Source: Ascaris suum (lineage: Eukaryota; Nematoda; Chromadorea; Rhabditida; Ascarididae). Taken from it: a stretch of 64,000 nt of DNA. Within the stretch, counting starts at the first letter, position 1; every line of letters begins with the position of its first letter. Below the pieces are notes generated by a model, which worked only from the letters and a program-made list of their open reading frames with translations, searched no databases and was not told the origin of the DNA. The DNA lies in the NCBI GenBank assembly GCA_013433145.1, contig CM024174.1, positions 1,599,083 to 1,663,082 on the forward strand, given 5' to 3'. The position numbers were made by a program, and so were the translations under genes. Below are positions 38,272 to 51,620 of the stretch, one piece after another.

Positions 38272-41200
38272 TCAAGAGAAATCCCGATCGGGGAATATAG
38301 CTGGTGCGGCGAGTGTCCATGAATAGATTATTAGACACAACCATGACGAAACGATTTTCACCCAAACGGCGGCCATATTACTATTCAAATGACGAAGATC
38401 GTTGTCCGGTCTGAAAAAAAAACTCATTCCTAGCCAACTTTTTCGAAAAAATTGCTTGCTGCATTAATGCGCTCAAAAAAAACATCAATAGAAGATGGAA
38501 TGGTGCAAAGAAAATCAAAAAGAAAATATTATTTCAGAGAAGAATACTGAATAATTTCACACCCACAATGAAACAAGCAGAATCAGAAATTGATATTCTC
38601 CTATAAAGTTCTATTCTCCCTCCTCCTCTCTTAGCAGAATAGTGGAAAATTAAGTGAAAACATTTTAAAAAATGCGGCCACAAATTGCTTCAGAAGATTT
38701 GCTTTGAAAATTTTTGAAGACAGATTACTTCCTTTTCAGGAATGGTAACGCCGGAAAAATTCAGGCCTCAAATATTACACCGGAATTCGTCCGGAAATTC
38801 CGAGTTTCCATCGTTCTAAAGTTTATGCATTGAAAATTTTATATGAATAATAAAAATAAGAACGAAAGAAGCCTAAAAGAAAGAAAGCATAACAAGAAAC
38901 GACAAAAACCTGATAAAAATGAATAAAAAAAGCATTAAAAGAACTTACTTATACCAACTAGTGAGTGTCATCATAACGTAGAGAGAAGCAAGTCCAAAGA
39001 CAAAATGGAAAAATGAATAGCTATAGGAAACAGCGTCCTTCTCATCATCCCAAACGCGTGTCGACTCATGATCTCCTTCTATAATTAAAAGAAATTCTAG
39101 AATGCTTAAACAAAGAAATAGCACAATTAAAGACGAGTTTTATATGATTTAATTAAATAAACAAAATTTAATTAACACAAAATTTTAGCATAATTGGAGT
39201 CGTTAAAGACAATATAATTCATTAAGCATTGAAACAGTGTAAAAAAAATATGTCCCTTCGGTGGAATGAAAAATCGCTCCGTTTCTGTCAACCACACATC
39301 CTCATTTCCTTCTTCTCGGCAACAAGCCAAGGTTAATCAAAAAATGCCATGGTATTTTCCGGTAAACACCCAAATATCACACCGGATGTTTTCAAGCTTA
39401 TTTACTAGTTTCATGCTTCTGCTTCCGCAACTGAAATTTAAAATCTGCACGTGCATCATTTCTGATGAGGCAGTTTGTATGGTGAAAAATGAGGATTTCA
39501 AAGATTGAAGATGCATCGATTCATTCAAATAGCACATTACAATAAAATTAAACAACGCAAATAAAGCATTCCATGTTTAGCAGCAAAATCTCTTCCCACC
39601 TCTTCACTCCCCGCGCCAACATCAAACGCATAAACGACTTAGCACCCAAAGTTATAATACCCATCTCATGCAAAATCAATTAATTAATCAAAAAAAATAA
39701 AAACTAAAAGAAGAAAGCATGCATTGTGAGCAATTTTCATGCAACATGCAAGTGAACGGTCCACTGCAGTATCACCCTCCACAGCAGATCGATCTCCCCT
39801 CTAGAATCTCCTTCATTGCCCAAACAATCCAATCAGTTCAATTACTAGGCAATCAATCTTCTAGTGTTGGAAAACGGATCATGGGCCAACTCAATAAAAC
39901 GAATCAAATAAATTATTCAACTTTTGCCATTGCAATTCGCAAATTTAATATAGAGATATTGTGCTAGGCGACATTCTCTTTTATTCAACCAACTGAATTT
40001 AAATATAAAAATCGATAATATTCAACGAATAATTCCCCGCAAATTATATTTCAACCCTTCAAAAGGTGCTTCTTTTGCATAGTGGAAAAGCAGAAATAAA
40101 ATCGATCACTCCCCCCCCCCCCCCCTATTCTACAATATTCCCCTTCATTATTGCGGCCTCTAAATGGAATGCTATACAAATCGATTCACTGCAACAATCA
40201 AATATGAAGAGGCACCCCTGACACTTATAGCACCGCTAGATGGTTGGTGATTTTAATTGCCATGTCGAGATCAATCGAATACAGGTCCACCGTAATTGTT
40301 CTGATAGAAAGCCAAGCCCTTACAAGTTTCAAAACCTTCCCTGTGGGTTAACCAAATTTTTTCTTACCTATAAAGCAAAATAATCGCCACTTGTCATGTT
40401 TCAGTAACTGAATGGACCCGACTACCGTATTCGCTTTTATAGAGCATCTAGGAAAGGGGGAGGGTCTATAACTGAGTGGACCTGAAGACGGATCGATAAT
40501 TTGCTGCTGAGAACCGTTATCGGAAGTAGTTAGCGTTTCCACTCCTCCACCAGCAATCTTATTGAAACTCGACGATGTGCGAAATGACGCATAGAGCACA
40601 CATACGAACCAAATCAACAGAGAAACCAATGATTCGGCCGGCAATGGGGTACCATAAGTTTCCTGTAACATAATGACAAATATGAAATATCCTTATTTCG
40701 ATCCATAAAATATGGAAATTTATATACTGTCTAATAAATTTCGAGCCGATTTTTCGCATTACAATATAAAAATCATTGTCAGTGGATCACTTTGTTGATC
40801 CTTGCCGATAGCGCCCCGCCCTTTATATCTAGCCCCATCCACATCCTTCATAAGTTAAAAATAATTTTCGCATCTCAAATGTTTTATTTCCAATTCTAGT
40901 TCAGCAAATAAAGAAAAAAAAATTTCAATAAATTTCTCGCAATAATTTTTTAAAAATTTTACTATCATATCTGATATGTTGCGTTCATATTCTACTGAGA
41001 AATACTATCTTAATACATCATATTATGCATTATTCTATCATCAACAATTATGCAACTATATATGAGTAATTTGCATCAACTATATTCAAAAACTATTTCA
41101 ATTATTTTTTATTTTAAAAGAATGCGACATTTGAATGAAACAAATATTATGACCACATCGAAAATATTAAATAATTATTAAAGATATTCAAATCTCGATA

Positions 41201-44200
41201 GTTTATAGATTGGGATTGATTCTATTTTACTCTAAATATGCGCCAATTAGTGTTCGTTATGAAGTTTTTAAATGCAAAAAAAAAAGATATTCATAATCTA
41301 AGTACAACAAACATTACAAATCAAGTTGTTGAATTTAGCGCAATAATCAATTCCAAACAAAATAAAAGTTCAATTTTTTCCGCTGTACAACTTTCTATAG
41401 TCAAATCGAAAAAAAATAAAAATAAAAATAAAAATAAAAATCCATTAACCTCGCCATGAGGTGTTGTTCGGTTTGTGAAGATGTTGATGATCGATGGATT
41501 GCACTCTTTATCTAAAAATAAATAAAATTTACTCGTGAAAAATAATAAATAAATCAATTAGGACAACATCGCACGATAAATAGCAGAAAAAACATTGGTG
41601 AACGTATACAACTAATTAAAAGTCCATTAGAAATAACTCCCCCTCTTCCCCTCCCCCATAAGAAACGCCCACCCACAGGGGCAACGGCGACTTTTTTAAA
41701 CTGCCTCAACAATTAGCTGAGAGGGTTCAGCATAAGCTCGCAATCAGCTAAGATTATTCCCTCAAATACTTTGAACGTAAACGCTCTAACGTACTGGCAA
41801 CATGCGCCTAAGCTCTCGTCTTTATAGAACTTGCTATAGCAAGGCCTAGTCTTTATAGATCTTACTACAGCAAAGCCTAGGATTACACCCCCACTACAGT
41901 AAAGTCATTATACCTAGGATATAATAGCTGAATATAATTCGGCAAGCTTTTAGCCGTTTGGTCACCTTATCTTTCAAGTTTAAGGTTATGACTACACTGA
42001 ATATAATCAACAAGGTACAGTGCATAAACAAACCAGGATTATTGATGAGTGCAGACCATGTGATATACATAGTATAGAGGGTGATGAATGACGATTGCAA
42101 TAATCCCGAACGTGGCATTCGCTCTTGAATACGTGGAAGAATCGAAATTGCCGAAACAATAATACAAAGAATCAAATTAAATGAGATGAAGAATTTCGGT
42201 AGATGACATGATCCACCCTATAATGCAGAAATTTATTAATTTTTTACGAATTTATTGACCTTTTTTTGAAAGATAAACATATTTCCGCAAAGGTGTTGTG
42301 ATTCATTTCCTCTACCACAAATAAAGGTGATTTTTGGAGTCATGGGGACTCTATATGCCTATATGTTAATTACATGTTAATTAAGTTAATCAATTAATTA
42401 ATTATTTGTTAATTATAATGTTAATGCGAGTTTTACACCTGGATCTTCAAAACGTGATCAGAGCGACCACATCATTCCTATGCTGAAACTCTTAAATCCT
42501 CTTTCACTCTTTCTTCTAGATATTAGAATAATTGCTTTATAAAATTAGTTCCCTCTCAAATGCAAAACCCTGCGTTTCAGCTTCATCGATAATCGAGGTT
42601 TCCTAAAATTTTTACAACCTTTTCTTTCTTTGTTTATCTTTTCTTCTCTCTATATTCCAGATGGAATTTCTTCCAACTTTTCTTGACCATATCGCTAACT
42701 TCATGAAATTTTCTCGATAAGTTTTAGATCACAAAAAAAAGATATATTTTAAGCTTTAAAGTCCTGCATTTAAAGAATTGATAGAATATTTCAACAACAA
42801 CGAACAAACTTCTTTGGAAAAAATGCGCTTGAAAATATTCATTACCGTTGTATAGAATGAAAACATTAGTATAATAGCAGCTATTGCAACGCCATAGCAT
42901 AGGAATGTGAAAGTGAGTAAACCTGAAAGACTTAATATAAGCCCCAACAAGTCCGATAATATCAAAGATTTGCATAAAGAAATTAAAAACTTGCACAATT
43001 TGTTGCTTAGTGGTGACAGTTTTCGATGCTTTCTATTATGCCATCTTCATTTAAAAAGCTGAAGAAACGTATCGAATGAACTGGAGGTCCAAGTTCTTTT
43101 CCATCCCCGCCTAGCAGATCAATCACTTCAAGAGGTGAGATCAAATAATAAAGCGAGCTCTAACTGACTCGACCGTTCTTTTAAATACTCTGCCTTTATG
43201 AAGGTAAGTTCCCAGCTTCTGCCAACGACAACGACACGTTTCGGAGCCATACGAGGTCGTCCCACATTGTAGATTGCACCCAACAAATAGGGTAACTGGT
43301 AGTAGTATTCAGAGGGCCCTCGATAAGTATCAGGCATCCCCGGGACGATTATGGGCAGTCTCAAATAACCGCTGTTCGGTAGAACCAATAAGCGTTTATC
43401 AGCAAGGTGTGCTGTGCTTTTCACGTGAAAGCAGAAAGGTATGCCATATTGCAGACGATATGCTGCAACGTTTTCACTGAGGAAATTTTTAATGCCTTCA
43501 GCAAAGAACTACTGCCGGTGAATATCCCAGCTGCCCAATTTTTAGTTATCAGTGGTGCCTGGTGGTGGTGCTGTTTGCTCTAAAAACGCTAGAAAGTCAT
43601 GTTACTGTTTGACGCTTGACTACACCGCATTATTCTCTTAACTATTTCAGAAAAACCTAATCCAAGCTTTCACATAACGCTTTCCACCTTGCCTAAGAGC
43701 GCCTAACCATTCTCGGGCAATTTTTTACACCTCACTATTTCAACGGAATTGAGGTTTTCTCATGAACCTAGTGAAGAAGATAAACTCCGGTTTACAAGAC
43801 CGCCAAAAGCAACAACTCCGGACGAAATCCGGGAGGTCTTAATTCGAGATCTACAACATCGAGGTATGAAGACAATTTTCGACGTTCTAAAATTAGAAGT
43901 CTCGAAACGATTTCCGGAGGCGAATCTGGAACTAAATTTTTTGAAATACAACATCAATTATAACTTCAACTTCAACAATTGAAATTACTCTCAAACTATG
44001 AATACAACTATCGAGCAAATATTAAAGACTAGAAAATTTTACACAAATAAATCATACCACAATAGCAAGCACGACTCTCATTCTCTTCATATTTTTCCAT
44101 CCAATTTTCGGCGAGTGAATGTGCAAAATCGACAATCAGTATTAATTGTAGTAGAATAAATACAAATCCTCCAATTAAACCAATCCACATAAGAGCTGAA

Positions 44201-47200
44201 AATCACAAGACAATTATTCGATTTTGATGACAATAAAAAAACCGCTCATAAAAGAAATAATATGAATAGCACAAAACTTATCTCATTATTCATTAATCGA
44301 TATGATAAGTAGCACTCCTTTTACGCGGAACAGTAAAAAAGTACCGCACAACATATACTGAAAAGTACCAAAAACAGTAATTTCTTTTCAGAAATTTTCC
44401 TCTGTATACTATCGTTAACAAAATCTATGCAATGTTTATTTAAAATTGCCCAAAACTGTGGTACTCAATCAACACAGCCGGTTCGCAAAACGTTTAAATC
44501 GGGATTCGGAAACGTAACGCATATAACTTGGAAGAATCTTATATATTCCAGGGCACGTTCTAACTTAAATATTTGACATTATTGCTTTACAGCTCCTAAA
44601 AATAAAAAGTGGTGAAATAAAAAAAGCAGAATCACTATCATCAGAAACTTACAAAGAATTAAATAAATACAAAAAATGTGCCCAGCTAAATACGAGGAAT
44701 TGACTGTGAAATCGATTCCTCCAATAAGTACCTTCATCACGAACTTATTAGGGTAAAATTGGCAATTAAAGGTATTATAAACAAAAGGGAATGCAGAAGG
44801 AAGCTTGCAATATGCAACAAAAACTTTTCAAAATTGGTTGGCACAATCTGCCATTTGCGCCGAATACGGAGAAGTTATGACAGTCCGGTGGGACCGGAAC
44901 TCTTCGCCGCCGATATTAAAAGAATCTTCCGATTATTAACAGAAAAGTAATAGTCAATTATGACCACCTAAATGGATATTTCTTCATGGAACGAAAGACT
45001 TACGATCGGCAAGATGTTCAGATCGTATGTAGAAAAAGCCGACGGCAATCCCGACGAGGATCACGTATTTGAAGAACCAAAATCCATTCTGAATTTTTGA
45101 ACGTGCATCATGTGAAGATTTCACACCGAACATCAACACCATAAATAGAAAGAAGAACGCTGCCATTGCTGCACAAAGTCTGCAACAATAATAACACCAA
45201 TATGCAAATTAGCTCAATGCTTCAAAAAAAAAGTTCTTCTAAATCATTGAAAAAACTGAACTAATAAAAAAAATGTTTGCAATATTGCCAAATCGGAAAC
45301 TGCATGTGGAAAGATACCTCTTGCAAAAGTTGACTTAAATAAACCTCAAACAACGTAACTTCAGTAATTTTTACACAGTTGTCTAACAATTCTGTTGAAA
45401 AAGCTATACTGCGAGCACAAAATATTGTGCTTCAGAACGTCCGCTGGATAGCTCTTTTGCATTTACAACGCCTCTTCGGCACCAACTTTAAAAAAAACAG
45501 CCACAGGATCAAAATACTTGCCTGTATACAGCCTGGAAGCCTGTAGCTCTGTTACAATTCAATCCTGCTAAATCCACAAGTCCTTCGCAGAACCAACTTT
45601 GCTGAAAAGAAACCATCCAGCAAATTTATGAAAAAAAACCTTTAATAATCACCTTTATATACCGTTTCAACAATCTGCATTTGCATGTTTGCTGCATCAG
45701 ATGGAAGAGGGATGGATCGGTACCTTAAGGTGCGCGGAGCAAATGGAAAGCGTGGAGCAGCTCTGCGATATCAGAGTAGATCACACCCATACACTACAAG
45801 ATGGCATATAGCATCAATAGTGATCATCACTAGACTTTTCTTAGTTCACCCACTAAGACCAACCGACTTCATAAACTGCTAGCAGATAATAAAATTCGAG
45901 CAATGTTGTTCTGATATATAGCCGAATCGACAACTACAAATCCCCTAAAAAAGATCTGTTTTCTTGACTCGACCACTTCTTCAACACGTTTCAGCCAACA
46001 AATTTTAGCTAAATAAATGCATAATTTCCAAGCATTTTTAGTTGTTTTGAACTTTTTTTTTCGATTCTTGCAGGGAATACCTTTCAGTTCGACATAAAGG
46101 TTCATGTTTCGATTCAAATTTCGCGACTTATTTGTTCATTATGCTGAAATTACTGAAAAGATAGGCGGCGCAAAACCCAAAGAAGTGGTGCTTAGCGAAA
46201 AACTTTTATTAAAAAAATCAAATAAAGAAAAGTTGGCGAAAGTTGGTGATTAGGTTGAATAAAAACAAACAGATATCTTGGTTCAAAGAAATTTGTGAAT
46301 CTTTCAAAGTCGAATACTAAACAGCGATCAATAAGGACCCTGAATAACAGTAGAGATAATGCAGCATTCACCTCGTATTCTGACTAATGAAAAGTTTTCA
46401 GATCAACTGAAGTGAATCGGGGGAAGCAAAAGGTGGAGGGGGTACTTCACCTTCAGAAAAAAAAACTAACATCAGCAAGTTTCGCTTGGATTCCAGGTGC
46501 CAACATAAGGCACGCAACAAATGTGCCCACGAAAAGCATGCCAGCGTACATCACCCTTGTCGTCAACGAGCTGCGTGTTGTTGGACACGCTGCACAACAA
46601 AGTGAACATGCCGTACTTCCAAAGCAACATGCCGCCTATAAGTACACAGGAGATTTTGCTGACATTTTTATACTGCTACTGACAGACGACTGCACCCAAT
46701 GGTACTTTCGTCACGCTCATAAAGCTGTTCCAGCCTCGGAAAGTTGTTTGGAGCTATAAATGTCAACACTGCTTTCTTTCCTATCTAATTTTATATGCGA
46801 AGGTATAAAATCCGTATAGTTGGCGACTCAGTCATTTGTACGATGACCCCTAACTTACAGTTCGAAAACATCCTTGTATAACATAGTCACAACTAACAAG
46901 GACCACCGACCTTTACGCAAGAAAAAAATCAAATGAAAAAAAAAATTCTCTGGTTTCAAATGCAGGGAAATGGGTACTATTAGTACAGTATAAAAGAATG
47001 AATTTTTATTTAAAGCCGGAAATATTTCCGATGATAGCACTGAAGTGTTTTTACATGTGAGCCAAACCTATATTTCAATGGATAATTCAACAGGCTGGTC
47101 ATTGGTCAGTTTTATGGCAAACCGGATGTAACAACTTCATTGCATGTGTTTGTAGATGTCAATCAATGAAAGCTAATTGCTTAATAAATCCACTTCCAAT

Positions 47201-48040
47201 TTAACTGAAGCTTTACTCAGGTCAAACAATCAGTACAACCCTAACCAATGAACGTATACCTTAGACAAATAGGTTGGAGCCTCCGTTAAAGCTTAGACTC
47301 AAACTTGGAGCTCCCTTGTTAAAGCTTGTCATTTACGGCAGGTAACCCTTACTGGTCTGATCAAACTCAATGACTACTCTGGTCTAGGCAATCGTAAGAT
47401 GCCAAGCCCACTAGACAGCGAAAGCGGACGAGGAAAATGCAGCAGCGATCCCAACGTTGGCGAAAAAGCCGTCTGAGCCATTGAAGGGAGAAAGCAATCG
47501 CTCTACTCCCTTGACTGCTTGCGTCCGGGAGCTTATCGGTAATTTAGACCCCCCTTACCTACATCGAGATCAAGCAATATTCTTTTACTCGACCTCCACA
47601 TCGACAAAATAAAATCCTTGTCTATATATATAGGCTGAAGAAGAAAGCGTACCTTAGAATGCGGGTATTTATGATTTAAATAAACCGCCGACAAAAACGG
47701 GCATTTCCCCCAGGAAATATTGGGTTACATGAGCAAGAAAAGACATACTTTTCCCCGTCTCTCCTATCCAACTTGGGCCATTTTAGCTTCCACCCCTCTC
47801 CGGTCTGGCCAGACTATGTTTTCCTGTGTGGCTTACTATTTGGGTAACGTTCGCAAGTATAGCATCGGCTATCCTACTCTCAAACATTTGCCTCACCCAA
47901 TTGGCGAACAGAGTAAAACATATTGCTAGGTATCATTCTGGTGGGGTTTCCACCAACGAAAAAACAACGACAGTGAAATTAAATGAATCGATCGGACTTA
48001 CCGAAGCAGCGCATGCCGGAGCTGCGAGTAGAGCACCCAT
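38272..48040 (-). CDS. serinc: SERINC family multipass membrane protein
   Basis: Eleven exons (48040-48002, 46635-46471, 45601-45522, 45179-45004, 44195-44058, 42922-42846, 42217-42034, 41511-41450, 40662-40482, 39078-38949, 38410-38272) join in frame to 456 residues, the usual family length. Diagnostic blocks: Cys-rich start ([19 protein letters not shown], 14-32), [19 protein letters not shown] (114-132), [10 protein letters not shown] (171-180), [20 protein letters not shown] (249-268) followed by [19 protein letters not shown] (287-293), SYSYSFFHF (385-393) and a final WVKIVSSW. About ten hydrophobic segments are visible. SERINCs act in endomembranes and plasma membrane; they were first linked to serine incorporation into lipids and are now reported as lipid scramblases, some with antiviral activity. 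Intron 3 has a GC donor. A TTTTTTCAG acceptor at 48083/48084 lies 43 bases before the ATG. The N-terminal 13-codon exon ([13 protein letters not shown]) is short but fits the family and has a perfect GTAAGT donor. Confidence 0.96.
43751..43982 (+). other. open frame inside SERINC intron 5, opposite strand
   Basis: A complex open frame runs to TGA at 43980-43982. It reads [33 protein letters not shown], then [20 protein letters not shown]. The charged, helix-like composition is unlike the neighbouring AT-rich noise. There is no ATG near its start, and the only in-frame ATG is at 43866. It could be a mobile-element remnant, a nested gene exon or chance. No family is recognised. Confidence 0.22.
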
Positions 48041-50398
48041 GTGGAATGCGAATGGCACGCCGCTGATCGAAGAAAAATCAACACTGAAAAAATTTAACCC
48101 ATAAAATCCAGGCTGAAATTTAATAGTAATAATTTCATATTCAATGCAACGATACCCATACAGGTGGCAACTATAAGGATTGGTTATTACAATCAACACA
48201 AATAGGTAAGTAAAATATCAACGCTGGCACGATACGATAGGCACATTTGTATTTTTTACCCTCATAATATTAACCTCACCTTTCCCACAAATTCCTCCAC
48301 CACCCCCCCTTTTTAAGAAAAAAACAAAATTACAAATGAAATAGGCTGATAAAATTTTCAGCAAATATTTCGAAAAAATCGAACTACGCATAGCACGAAC
48401 AAGTAATGAAAGCAAGAAGTCCGCATACGCATGAATACAAACCGGAAAACACATCCGGCTGCATACATGGCCGATCGGAACGACGCAGTTTTCTTAACAT
48501 CTTATGGTGGTATTCCGGTTATAAAATAGCGGATTTCTAAATTAAAGTCTGCGAAACTCTATTCGACTGCAAGGCCAAGCCAAATTTTCATTGCTGTCAT
48601 CGATTACCTAATATCACCAATCTGGCTCAGCATGACGATGGAAAAAACAAGCCTCAAACCTATAATACTGATGAGTCAAATGATACTCCGTTGATGATCC
48701 GATTTACCCCACACCCCTTACAATCTATCATAATTCTGGTCTTTAAAAACAACAGAATATTTTAAAATAAGAGGTCGCGATGAAAGCACCGAGTAGTAAT
48801 TCCAATGTGCCACAAGATTTTTCAACAAACAAATTCCTCAAGAATTTTAGTGCAAACTTCATCAAATAATGCCTCAAAGAGTAAAATCGCTTTTTGGCTC
48901 AAACCTGGCTTTAAAAAAAGAATACTACAAACACTCCGGCAAACCCTCCCAAAATGCACCTTCCTGAAAAAGCCGCAGAAAGCAGATGAAAGTAACGCAA
49001 AGCACTCAAAGGTCATACTTAAGGTACGTCCGGAACTCTTCACGGTACCGCTGCAGCCAAATGCCCACAGCCATCTGGACGGAAAATTTTGAAGAGGAAG
49101 TCCCAACCTTCCCAAGAAGCGGAAAAAATTACAGACGAATGCACAACCGCCTTCCACACAAGCAAAACAATCAATGAACGCGACGGGGATTGAAAACCGT
49201 TGAATTTCGTGCAGTCTGATTTGTACTTCCTTGAATATTTTTGCATCCAGATGCCACGACGACACTAGAAATAGCAGCTAAGAAACAGTCGCTGTAGAGG
49301 AGCGAGAAAACATGGTTGATGCCAAGCATATACTTGAGGCCCCAAATCGTCCACGTTTGAAGAAATATAGTTGGACCAAACTCCACCAGTAAAATGTGGC
49401 CTTAGCCATGCGTCGGAGGTGTGCTCGGTTCAACTTGAAGGACTGAATTAAACAACTGCACGGACCACGTGTTTAAATACAGCCATGGTTTGCTGAAGCA
49501 ATGCACCTCATCGATTGGACTTCCTTTTCCTAGCTACTTGAGCGCATTTTTCATGCCTGAGCGATTCGAAACCAAGGACATGTTGACCCCTCATCCCCTT
49601 AAGATTATTTTGCTTCCCTCCGGCCACAGCAAGTCCATCCCTCACTACCGCACCTAAGCAAAATAGACATTGTGAAAGCCGAACCAATGTGTTTACTGCA
49701 ACCCGAATGAAGTGCCAGCTGCACGTGCCTAGCGCATTCATTTCTTCACTACGGTAAGCGGCAGTTCAAAGCCGCTTATCCATTACACGTTGTAATAATC
49801 AACTAAATGCTATACTGCCCTATGGCCTAACAGATATGTTTCCTATGAAGTGACCTTATTAGCATGACCTTTTGGGTATTGCATCGATGAAGGTCTTGAA
49901 GTATCTAATGGAAACGGTTTCCACACATTTGGGATCTGCGGTTGTCGAGGTGACTTTCAAAAATGGTCGGACCACCGTCCGACTTCACAATAGGGGGTTT
50001 TCGACTTCGAAGGTGTGGGAAATAAGATCCTTTTGAATTATTTGATTGTTTAGAGCTATGTAATCTGCGAGCTGAGATTGACGGAAATACTGAGTGATAA
50101 GGATTTCAACGCTTTAATCGAGATAAGCGTAGATTTATTCCGCCTGTGGAATTGAGAATTTAGAAATTACAAAGAGCAATATTTTCAACACTTTTGCGGT
50201 CGGAAATGGAGAAAATTGGTGCTAAAATAAAGCATTTTCGAAAGTATCACTTCTTTTTAGCTCGACGTTCGGAGTTCTCGAACTACATAAAGGATAACGC
50301 TAACACTGAAAGTTTTTGACGTTAGTTGTTCTTACGTTTGCAGTCGATCAGAAATTAGTTCAGTGAAACAGGTAACATCCTGTTCGATATAATCGAGG

Positions 50399-50620
50399 TT
50401 AAAGAGCACAACAGGTGCATAGCGAAGCAATAGTGATAAAAGAGATATGATAAACAGTGATCCCAACCCTGCCCCATATGAAGACGGTCTCATCGCCAAA
50501 CGCCATGGCCATGAACTCCCTGTATGCATGACTGAGGGGCTGCATTGTGGCCCACTCATGAGGCCACGTTGCGGATAGATCACGGATTTCCCCATCCTTT
50601 TCTCGTATATGATTTGTAAA
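50399..50620 (-). other. possible coding fragment, unrecognised
   Basis: Downstream of a CCATAG that could act as an acceptor, a 73-codon frame reads HIREKDGEIRDLSATWPHEW, then HAYREFMAMAFGDETVFIWG and a hydrophobic, Cys-containing end TVYHISFITIASLCTCCAL before TAA. Codon and residue variety are high for this window. A second - strand frame of 103 codons (50332-50643) overlaps it, so the coding frame is not settled. It may be the end of a decayed membrane or envelope-like protein; I do not recognise it. Confidence 0.22.
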
Positions 50621-51039
50621 CTATGGCACGCAAGAACATCCATCAGATGCGTCCAGTCCTTTCATACTGAGCATATTTAGCCTATCCTTTTTCTTTTTTT
50701 TACTGAGTAAGGATATCTCACTTTCTTTTTTGGGCAAGGAGGTCTCATATTTCTTCTTTTCACGGATACGAATATCTCGTATTTCAAAAGCCTTATTTCA
50801 TCCAGTTATATTAGAAAAGACGATGAACATCATATTTTGACAGCCTAATTGGCAACAATCCTCAAACATTCAAATAATCTTATGCATCGACAACCACCCT
50901 TCATCCGAAAGCAACCACCCTGCAGATTTAAAGTGAGCTGTGCCATTTCGCCAATTATTGTGGCTCAAAAGTTGCTGATAATTTGCAACTTATCGATGAC
51001 AGATGCAGCATTCATATTCCTGAACTAGACAGGTAAAGC

Positions 51040-51620
51040 TCACCTGGGCGTCCGCTTAACGTTCACCCGGACGTTCCCTTGACAGATTCACCTGGGCGTT
51101 CTCTCAACACCACCCCGCTTAACTTTCCAACATTTTTCTCTGCATTTCTTCAAAACCTCCTCGCTTTCATATACACTATAATGTAAATTTTTGATGATTA
51201 TCATCGCATTCATCATGCAACAACATGAAAGTCCGGTTCATACCTTTAATGAAAGGTATGATAGAAGTCCCGGCATGCTATCATGGTATGTGCTTCTGCA
51301 ATCGCACTCACCTGGCCAACCTGTTTCCGCAAAAAAAAGCAATGCGCTCTTCGCCTAACTAATAACATCACATTGCAAGTGCCTTTTAAAAATAATTCCT
51401 TTGCGCAACCTATGCGTGAAAACCTGAAATAGATGAAACTGGGGACACTTAGAGACCGTCATTTAATCCTTCCCTATGTCCTTAAAATCTTTGTGGAGGC
51501 CTTACCGGTGTTGAACACATGACTGACATAACCTTTCCAACAGTATGGTCATATTCACCTTTCCGGTGTTGAATAGGTGACCGACATAACCCTCCCACCT
51601 TTCCGACGACATGGTCATGA
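51040..51620 (+). repeat. two short diverged tandem repeats
   Basis: At about 51040-51115, three units of about 24 bases share CACCTGGGCGTYC. At about 51500-51620, two units of about 58 bases share CCGGTGTTGAA, GACATAACC and ATGGTCAT in order. Both are imperfect and non-coding. Confidence 0.6.
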
